DNA of 64,000 nucleotides, from positions 1-64,000 of the forward strand of contig DXFE01000117.1 in NCBI GenBank assembly GCA_019114585.1, given 5' to 3'. Position numbers and translations under genes: made by a program. The notes under the pieces were generated by a model. The model ran no database searches, was not told where the DNA came from, and worked only from the letters and a program-made list of their open reading frames with translations. Each line of letters starts with the position of its first letter. The stretch's first letter is position 1. This document shows, piece after piece, positions 25,066-31,258 of the stretch. Source of the stretch: Gemmiger_A avium. GTDB lineage: Bacteria > Bacillota > Clostridia > Oscillospirales > Ruminococcaceae.

Positions 25066-26208
25066 TCACGAAGGCTCCGAGGCCTTTCGCACATGGTATT
25101 GGATGCACAGCCGCAACAGGTACTCCCGCTCAAAGCGGCCGGTGGTGCCGGGGCACACAATGTCCCACAGCCGGTGCATCCGGTACTGGAGGGTATTTTT
25201 GTGGATGTGCAGCCGGTCGGCCGCCTGGCCCACGCTGCCGCCGCAGTCGTAGTAGGCGTCGGCGGTGGCCAGCAGCATCTCCAGCTCCCCCGCGTCCAGC
25301 TGCTGCTCCAGCAGGCTGTGCATCTCCCGGATACAGTCCTCCTCCCGGAAGGCGGTGCGCTGCATCAGGTACAAGAACCGGCAGTCCGGGTCCTGAATAT
25401 CCTGCACCCCGCTCACCGGCGCGGCGCAGAGGGTCAGCGCCTGTGCGCCGGACTGGGGCGCCTGCCGCAGTGTTTGGCACGGCCGCCCCGCGCCCAGCCG
25501 GGCGGGCGCGCCCACCGCCGTCTCCGCACAGGTAAGCATCCGGTGCAGACAGCGGGTTCCGGTATCGCTTTTCAGCATCAGCAACCGGTCGCCGGTCACG
25601 GCCCATACATCCCGTTTGGGGTCCAGCAGGTTCTGAAACTGCAATTCTTCTACCGCCCGGTACAGCCGCTGGCGGCAGACCAGCGCGTCCTGCCGGCCGC
25701 AGAATTCCAGCGCCAGCACCCGCACCGGGAACTGCAGCCGCAATCCCAGCGCCTCCCCCACCTCGGTCAGTTCCTCGGTGCCGTACCGGTCCAGGTTCAG
25801 CAGCAGCCGCAGGTAGGTAGTGCGCAGCTCGCCGGTGATCCGGTTCTGCTGGTCCAGGGCGTTCTGATGAAAAAACTGCTCGGTGTAGGCCGCCAGGATA
25901 TAGGCGCTGTCCCGCACCTGCTCCGGCTCACCGAAGATGCCCACCACCGCGATCAGCCGCCCGTCGCTGAATACCGGCAGGTTGTAGCCCTCCCGGGCGC
26001 CGGGCCAGCGGGCCAGGTCCGCGGGTTCGATGGCCACCGGCCGCCCGGTGCGCACCACCTGGCAGGCCCCCGCGTGGAGGGTGCCGATCCGGCTTTCCTC
26101 GGTGGAAGCCACGATCCGCCCCTCGGTATCCATAATGTTAATGATCCGCCCGCGCACCAGCCGGGACGTGGTCTCCACCAGCTGCCGGGCGATCTCCTCA
26201 AACCGCAT
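25066..26208 (-). CDS. CdaR-family sugar diacid/glycerate regulator
   Basis: This 380-residue regulator has an N-terminal diacid-recognition domain (residues 5-135, with RGRIINIMDTEGRIVAST and GYNLPVFSDGRLIAVVGIFG). The middle is variable. The C-terminal PucR-type helix-turn-helix is QAADRLHIHKNTLQYRMHRL. E. coli CdaR activates galactarate, glucarate and glycerate uptake genes. By analogy this one would activate the adjacent gntP-glycerate kinase genes. It starts 15 bp after the MBL-fold gene behind GAGGAAC. Confidence 0.92.
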   Translation of the reverse strand: MRFEEIARQLVETTSRLVRGRIINIMDTEGRIVASTEESRIGTLHAGACQVVRTGRPVAIEPADLARWPGAREGYNLPVFSDGRLIAVVGIFGEPEQVRDSAYILAAYTEQFFHQNALDQQNRITGELRTTYLRLLLNLDRYGTEELTEVGEALGLRLQFPVRVLALEFCGRQDALVCRQRLYRAVEELQFQNLLDPKRDVWAVTGDRLLMLKSDTGTRCLHRMLTCAETAVGAPARLGAGRPCQTLRQAPQSGAQALTLCAAPVSGVQDIQDPDCRFLYLMQRTAFREEDCIREMHSLLEQQLDAGELEMLLATADAYYDCGGSVGQAADRLHIHKNTLQYRMHRLWDIVCPGTTGRFEREYLLRLCIQYHVRKASEPS

Positions 26209-26223
26209 AGTTCCTCATTTCGT

Positions 26224-27051
26224 TTACAAAGCCAGGCAGTCCCCCACCGCCATGTGGCAGGCGGTCACCCGGCCGTCGCTGTGCAGGCACTGTTCGGCCA
26301 GCGTGCCGGAGCAGTGGCTCAGCCCCAGCACCTGCAGGCCCATGCTCCGCAGCTCTTCCAGGGTGGCGCGGATGCGCGCCTCGTCGGCCTCCACCAGATG
26401 GGTGCCGCCGAACACCCCGTACACCGGCCGGTGCAGCGCCTCGTGCACCCGGGCGATCATGTTCAAAATGCCCGGATGGGAACAGCCCACCAGCACCACC
26501 AGGCCCTGGGGTGTATCCACCGCCAGGCAGATCTCGTCGGAAAAATCGTCCGGTTCCGCGGCGCCCGGCTCCCCCCGCACAAAGCGGGGCTGGATCACCT
26601 CAAAGGGATGCACCCGTGGGAAATCCCCCACCAGCCAGCAGCCCTCCGCCAGGGGCAGCACCCCTTCGCAGACCCGGTGCTCGATGCCGTGCACGGCCAG
26701 AAACTCCGGCCCGAACCCGGCGGACAGATCGGTGTATTTCAGCCCGTCAAAGGCGTATTTGCGTTTCCAGAAGCCCGGCCCGGTGATCAGGGTTTTGCCG
26801 CCCAGCCCCCGCTCGGCCAGATCGCGGAACCCCGCCGCGTGGTCATAGTGGCTGTGGGAGCAGACGGTGAAATCCGCCTCGGCCAGCGGCACGCCCAGCC
26901 GGTGGGCGTTGCGGATGACCCCGTCGGACGCACCGCAGTCAAACAGAATTCGCATTCCCCCGGTTTCGACCCAGTAGGCCAGGCCGTGCTCGGCGGTCAG
27001 AGCCTTGTTTTCCGAGGGCTGGTTGTCCATCAGGGTGGTCACGCGCAGCAT
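26224..27051 (-). CDS. Metallo-beta-lactamase-fold hydrolase
   Basis: This 275-residue protein has the MBL metal motif SHSHYDHAAGF, further ligands at VGCSHPGI, and GVFGGTHL. The arrangement fits the group annotated as 7,8-dihydropterin-6-methyl-4-(beta-D-ribofuranosyl)-aminobenzene-5'-phosphate synthase-like. The true substrate is unknown. The start at 27051 follows AAGGAGG. A TATAAT -10 box lies at 27110-27115 on the minus strand. It is the first gene of the leftward set with cdaR, gntP and glycerate kinase; whether it takes part in glycerate metabolism is open. Confidence 0.85.
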   Translation of the reverse strand: MLRVTTLMDNQPSENKALTAEHGLAYWVETGGMRILFDCGASDGVIRNAHRLGVPLAEADFTVCSHSHYDHAAGFRDLAERGLGGKTLITGPGFWKRKYAFDGLKYTDLSAGFGPEFLAVHGIEHRVCEGVLPLAEGCWLVGDFPRVHPFEVIQPRFVRGEPGAAEPDDFSDEICLAVDTPQGLVVLVGCSHPGILNMIARVHEALHRPVYGVFGGTHLVEADEARIRATLEELRSMGLQVLGLSHCSGTLAEQCLHSDGRVTACHMAVGDCLAL

Positions 27052-27286
27052 TGCTCTCTCCTCCTTGCCGGGGCCGTAAAGGGGCGGCCCACGCCCCATC
27101 GATGGTTTCATTATAACACCGGGCCCGCCGCCTTCGCATCGTTACCGGTACCAATAATGTTTGATTTTTTGCGTTAATCCGTTGTATTTTGTTAATTTTA
27201 ACGGGAATGTGCGGTTTTTTTCTGCTTTTCTTTTCCCGCAGCGGGGTGTATAGTTAAGGCAAAACGCGCGGGGAGGCGGACGGTAT

Positions 27287-28087
27287 ATGTTCCGGTATTT
27301 CGGCAAAAGCCGCGGGGTATTCGCGGCAGGGCTGGTGCTCACGGCGGCGCTGGCGGTAACCATGGGGGTGCGCCGGGCCCAGGGCCCGGTGTGGATCGCG
27401 GTGATCACGGTGCTGCTGGCGCTGGCGCTGGGCACAGCGCTGAGCGTGCTGGTGGCCAACCTGATCGCCACCGGCTGTGAGCAGTCGATCCAGGAAACGC
27501 TGCATATGGATCTGGATCCGGAGGGCTTTATCCAAGCCTATGCGCCGGCGGCGGCCCGTATGAAGCCGGGCAGCGCGGCCCGGTGCGCGGCGGCCGCCAA
27601 CCTGGCCGAGGCCCACTGCGCCGCCGGCCGCTGGCAGCAGGCGCTGTCCACTTTGGAGGAGCCCGGCCCCGGCCTGCCGCCGGCCCGCACCGCGGCGCTG
27701 CGGGCGCTGGTGCTGCGCTGCCGCTGTCGGTACCTGCTGTGGGGGCAGCAGCCCGCCGAGGCCCGCCGGGTGCTGGACGAGCTGAAAGCCCTGCTGCAGG
27801 AGCAGACCGCCGAAAACCCCGGCCTGGCGGTGAACCTGCGGCCCCAGGTGCGGCTGTACGGGGTGTGGGCCGCGATCCTGGAGGGCCACCCCGCCGACGC
27901 GGCCGGGCTGGAGGAACAGATGCGCCGCCTGCCCACCAAGCTGGACAAACTGGATACCTGCTGGATGCTGCGGCTGAACAGCCGCCTGACGGGCGACACG
28001 GAGGCCGAGCAGCGCTTCACCGCCCTGCTTGCCTCGGAGGGCGGCCAGCTGGCCTGCGCCCGGGAAGCCCGGGGCGAAACCGTTTAA
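27287..28087 (+). CDS. Hypothetical membrane protein with TPR-like repeats
   Basis: This 266-residue protein has two N-terminal membrane helices (about residues 12-27 and 34-60). The helical cytoplasmic or surface part contains TPR-like pairs, for example ANLAEAHCAAGRWQQALSTL (about 107-126) and AILEGHPADAAGLEEQMRRL. No enzyme motif is seen. It probably mediates protein-protein contact. A TATAGT -10 box lies at 27249-27254. It is monocistronic, ending in a strong terminator. Not otherwise recognised. Confidence 0.7.
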   Translation: MFRYFGKSRGVFAAGLVLTAALAVTMGVRRAQGPVWIAVITVLLALALGTALSVLVANLIATGCEQSIQETLHMDLDPEGFIQAYAPAAARMKPGSAARCAAAANLAEAHCAAGRWQQALSTLEEPGPGLPPARTAALRALVLRCRCRYLLWGQQPAEARRVLDELKALLQEQTAENPGLAVNLRPQVRLYGVWAAILEGHPADAAGLEEQMRRLPTKLDKLDTCWMLRLNSRLTGDTEAEQRFTALLASEGGQLACAREARGETV

Positions 28088-28119
28088 TACCATCTGTATA
28101 TATTTGCATTATCATTACA

Positions 28120-28151
28120 CCGCGCCGGTTTGCACCCCGGCGCGGTTTTTG
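28120..28151 (+). terminator. Terminator whose loop holds the next promoter's -35 box
   Basis: Stem CCGCGCCGG / CCGGCGCGG, loop TTTGCACC, T-run TTTTT. The TTGCAC in the loop (28130-28135) is the -35 box of the following gene. Confidence 0.85.
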
Positions 28152-28158
28152 TTACAAT
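28130..28158 (+). promoter_or_regulatory. Promoter of the 78-residue membrane protein gene
   Basis: TTGCAC (28130-28135), 17 bases, TACAAT (28153-28158). It overlaps the preceding terminator hairpin. Confidence 0.6.
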
Positions 28159-28189
28159 AAACGACATACGGGGTTAAGGAGGACGGGGG

Positions 28190-28426
28190 ATGTTTGCGGA
28201 TTATTTTTCCACCTATTACCTTCATCTGCAGTACGGCACCATCTTTGTGACGGCGAACTATTTTATTGCGGTCATGCTGCCGGTGCTGTTTGCCGGGCCG
28301 CTGCGCCGCCCGCGTGCCTGGGCAAAGCTGGCAGGGCTGATTCTGCTCAGCTGTGCCGGGAGGGCACCCTGCTTCTGTAACACATATATTTTACACTTTC
28401 TGTATAATATCGCCGGTTTTGCTTAA
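28190..28426 (+). CDS. Small hypothetical membrane protein, possibly a gene remnant
   Basis: This 78-residue frame has a good promoter, a strong ribosome site (AAGGAGG) and its own terminator, so it is likely expressed. It has two hydrophobic segments (residues 16-37 and 45-55) around a basic loop, GPLRRPRAW. It resembles only the beginning of a larger membrane protein, and the last 20 residues look unrelated, so it may be a truncated gene. No family was recognised. It stands directly before the chimeric GH3 gene, in a region that appears to have been rearranged. Confidence 0.5.
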   Translation: MFADYFSTYYLHLQYGTIFVTANYFIAVMLPVLFAGPLRRPRAWAKLAGLILLSCAGRAPCFCNTYILHFLYNIAGFA

Positions 28427-28443
28427 AACCGGCGATATTTTTT
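28406..28443 (+). terminator. Terminator after the 78-residue gene
   Basis: Perfect 15-bp stem AATATCGCCGGTTTT / AAAACCGGCGATATT with loop GCTT, followed by a T-run. Confidence 0.9.
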
Positions 28444-28458
28444 GTAAAAATGGCGATA

Positions 28459-28491
28459 CCGTTTGTTCCGTTTTGCCCGCCGTTTGTTCCG
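28459..28491 (+). promoter_or_regulatory. Direct-repeat site upstream of the GH3-chimera promoter
   Basis: CCGTTTGTTCCG occurs at 28459-28470 and again at 28480-28491, exactly 21 bp apart (two helical turns). Such spacing is typical of activators that bind tandem repeats (LytTR or AraC type). The site ends 49 bp before the -35 box. Confidence 0.45.
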
Positions 28492-28539
28492 GCGTGTGAA
28501 ATTTGTGTGGAACTACCGCGGCCGTTGGTGGCCTTTTTC

Positions 28540-28568
28540 TTGTCCGCGGGGGCGATTCTTTGTATCAT
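28540..28568 (+). promoter_or_regulatory. Promoter of the GH3-chimera gene
   Basis: TTGTCC (28540-28545), 17 bases, TATCAT (28563-28568), 52 bp before the start codon. Confidence 0.6.
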
Positions 28569-28620
28569 GGCAAAGCAAGGAGCTCCGACGACACACACCC
28601 GACATGTAAGGAGGAACATT

Positions 28621-31098
28621 ATGCAGATCGTGAAAAAGGGCACGGCTCTGCTGCTGGCAGTGCTGCTGTGCGCGCTGACGCTCAGCGGCTGCGGCGCGGC
28701 AAAGATCGAAGCCGGCGATTACACCGGCAGCGTGCGGTTTAACCATCCCATGGAACTTGAATCCGCCGGCATGGACGGCACAGCCACCGTGGAAACGGTG
28801 GAGGACTGGGGTATGGACGTGGTGATCACCGTGGATGAGGACGGCATCATCTGGAACATCACCCCCACCGAGCCGGAAGGCTACAAGGGCTTTGCCAACT
28901 TCATGACCTGGACGGTCTACGGCGGCAAGTTCATCAGCTCCATCACCGGCGTGTATTCCTGCGCGGACATCATGAAGATCACCGTGGACGCCGCTTTGTG
29001 GATCGGCCTGCCCGGCCTGACCGGCAACGCCGGTGTGGCGCAGGTGCTGGCCGGCGTGGTCTCCCCCTCCGGCCGTCTGGCGGATACCTGGGCCTATGAA
29101 GTGGAGTCCGCTCCCACCTACTACAACTTCGGCGATTACACCTACACCAACGGCGGCGACGACAAGTACGCCAACAAGTACGTCCATTACATGGAAGGCA
29201 TCTACGTGGGCTACCGCTGGTACGAGACCGCGGCCGCCGAGGGCGTACAGCTGACCGATATCGTCAACTACAACGGCGAAACCAAGAGCTTTGATTTCTC
29301 CAACTACGACAGCATTGTGCAGTATCCCTTCGGCTACCGCCTGTCCTACACCACCTTCAGCCAGGAATGGGACGGCGAGCCCACCTACGACGAGGCCGCC
29401 GGCACCCTGACCTTCCCGGTGAAGGTGACCAACACCGGCAGCGTGGCTTCCAAGACGGTTGTGGAGCTGTACTGTGAGCAGCCCTACACCGCGGGCGGCG
29501 TGGAAAAGGCCAAGGTGGTTCTGGTAGGCTACGACAAGACCTCCACCCTGGAGCCGGGCGCCAGCGAGACCGTGACCATCACCGTGAACAAGGACGAGCT
29601 GGCCTCCTACGACTATAAGAACGAGGGCTGCTATGTGCTGGATGCGGGCAGCTACACCTTCTACAGCGAACTGGGCGCCAACGGTTCCTATTGCTGGGCC
29701 GCTCAGGACGGCAGCGTGCTGAGCCAGAGCTTTGAACTGGCCGGCGAAGTATACGACGAATCCAACCCCCGCTCCACCGATCAGGTGGCCGCGGTGAACC
29801 AGTTTGACGATGTGACCGCCGGTGACGGCAGCTACAGCGCCGACGACTACATGACCCGCGCCGACTTTGCCGGCACCTTCCCGGTTGCCAACCTGGAGCG
29901 CAGCGCCACCGCCAGCGATGAGGTGATGGCCACCATCCTGGACGCCAACCGGGGCGCCCAGATCCCCGAGGACGACGCCACCCTGACCATGCCGGTCACC
30001 GGCGACACCTCCATCGCCACCTACTGTGAGGATCTGGTGGGCCTGCCCTACGACGATCCCAAGTGGAACGAACTGCTCAACCGCCTGACCGTGGACGAGA
30101 TGGTCACCCTGACCGGCGCCTGCGGCTGGCAGAACCCCTCCATTGCGTCCATCAAGAAGAAAGCCTGTATCGACATGGACGGCGCCGAGGGCCTGCATGA
30201 CCTGGTAAACGGCACCAGCCTGAACATGTACAACAGCTCGGTGGTAACCGCCTCCACCTGGAACACCGACCTGGCCTATGCGATGGGCTCTGTGTACGGC
30301 GACGAGTGCACCACCCAGAACGTGACCGGTATGTACGGCTTCTCCATGAACACCCATCGTTCTCCCTTCGGCGGCCGTAACTTCGAGTACTACTCCGAGG
30401 ACGGCCTGCTGGCCGGCTACACCGCCGCCGCCCAGACCTCCGGCCTGCAGAGCAAGGGCATCGCGGTGTACACCAAGCACTTTGCGGTGAACGATCAGGA
30501 GACCAACCGCGGCGGCGTGCACACCTGGCTGAACGAGCAGGCCATGCGGGAGATCTACCTGCGCCCCTACGAGATCTGCGTCAAGAACTCCACCTTCGAG
30601 ATCTGCGTCAGGAACTCCACCTTTGAATACAGCGATGTGCTCACCGGCGCCAGCGGCATCATGACCGCCTACAGCGCCATCGGCACCTCCTGGACCAGCG
30701 CCAGCTACGCCCTGTGCACCACCGTGCTGCGGGATGAATGGGGCTTCATGGGCCGCGTGATCACCGACGCCGTCGGCACCGACGGCTACAACGCAGGCGA
30801 CGCCGCCGTGCGCGCGGGCACCGACATGTTCCTGTGCCCCACCGGCGCAGCCGGCCGCTACACCGAGCTGACCACCGGCACCGCTGCCGGCGTGGCCGCC
30901 CTGCGGGAGGCCTGCAAGCACCAGCTGTTCGTCTACGTGAACAGCGTCGGTATCGGCAGCACCACCCAGTACAATACCGCCTGGGTCGCGATCCCCGTGG
31001 CCGTGTCGGTGGTTCTGCTGCTGGTCTGCGTGGTACTCTTCTTCAAGCTGGTCAAGCCCGCCTTCTTTCCCAAGAAGAACAGCCTGACCGTGGAGTAA
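28621..31098 (+). CDS. Chimeric lipoprotein with circularly permuted GH3 glycosidase domains
   Basis: This 825-residue protein starts with a lipoprotein signal (lipobox LSGC, C24). Residues 30-122 resemble an FMN-binding-type lipoprotein domain ending in ITGVYSCADIMK. Without a linker the GH3 C-terminal domain then begins in mid-domain (DAALWIGLPGLTGNAGVAQV, then SPSGRLADTWAYE). Next come an Fn3-like domain (about 260-345) and the GH3 catalytic barrel (about 455-770). The barrel has MDGAEGLHDL, NTHRSPFGGRNFEYYSED, KHFAVNDQE and the nucleophile D716 in VITDAVG. A C-terminal membrane helix follows. The permuted order is known in Firmicutes beta-glucosidases, but the first part of GH3_C is missing, so activity is doubtful. 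Confidence 0.7.
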   Translation: MQIVKKGTALLLAVLLCALTLSGCGAAKIEAGDYTGSVRFNHPMELESAGMDGTATVETVEDWGMDVVITVDEDGIIWNITPTEPEGYKGFANFMTWTVYGGKFISSITGVYSCADIMKITVDAALWIGLPGLTGNAGVAQVLAGVVSPSGRLADTWAYEVESAPTYYNFGDYTYTNGGDDKYANKYVHYMEGIYVGYRWYETAAAEGVQLTDIVNYNGETKSFDFSNYDSIVQYPFGYRLSYTTFSQEWDGEPTYDEAAGTLTFPVKVTNTGSVASKTVVELYCEQPYTAGGVEKAKVVLVGYDKTSTLEPGASETVTITVNKDELASYDYKNEGCYVLDAGSYTFYSELGANGSYCWAAQDGSVLSQSFELAGEVYDESNPRSTDQVAAVNQFDDVTAGDGSYSADDYMTRADFAGTFPVANLERSATASDEVMATILDANRGAQIPEDDATLTMPVTGDTSIATYCEDLVGLPYDDPKWNELLNRLTVDEMVTLTGACGWQNPSIASIKKKACIDMDGAEGLHDLVNGTSLNMYNSSVVTASTWNTDLAYAMGSVYGDECTTQNVTGMYGFSMNTHRSPFGGRNFEYYSEDGLLAGYTAAAQTSGLQSKGIAVYTKHFAVNDQETNRGGVHTWLNEQAMREIYLRPYEICVKNSTFEICVRNSTFEYSDVLTGASGIMTAYSAIGTSWTSASYALCTTVLRDEWGFMGRVITDAVGTDGYNAGDAAVRAGTDMFLCPTGAAGRYTELTTGTAAGVAALREACKHQLFVYVNSVGIGSTTQYNTAWVAIPVAVSVVLLLVCVVLFFKLVKPAFFPKKNSLTVE
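30571..30624 (+). repeat. 27-bp tandem duplication inside the GH3 gene
   Basis: Two adjacent 27-bp copies (30571-30597 and 30598-30624) differ at two bases and encode EICVKNSTF then EICVRNSTF. The insertion is in frame, adding nine residues before the catalytic region. It suggests relaxed selection or recent slippage. Confidence 0.85.
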
Positions 31099-31217
31099 CC
31101 ACAATACGTTTGGTATCCTCCTTCTTTTCCTGTGCACGCCCTGTACCGGGGCCGGGCTTCCCTGCGCCCGGCTCCACCGCATGCTCCCTGTCCCGGGCGT
31201 CCGCACAGCATAAACGC

Positions 31218-31258
31218 ACAGGCGCGCTGCCTTTCGGCAGCGCGCCTGTGTCTTTTTT
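31218..31258 (+). terminator. Terminator after the GH3-chimera gene
   Basis: Stem CAGGCGCGCTGCC / GGCAGCGCGCCTG, loop TTTC, then TCTTTTTT. It lies against the 3' end of the convergent mgtA-type gene. The remainder of the gap (31099-31217) shows no gene. Confidence 0.88.

Noticed and set aside
28190..28426. Treating the 78-residue frame as a toxin or leader peptide
   Set aside because: It has two hydrophobic segments and good expression signals, but nothing links it to a known toxin family or antitoxin RNA.
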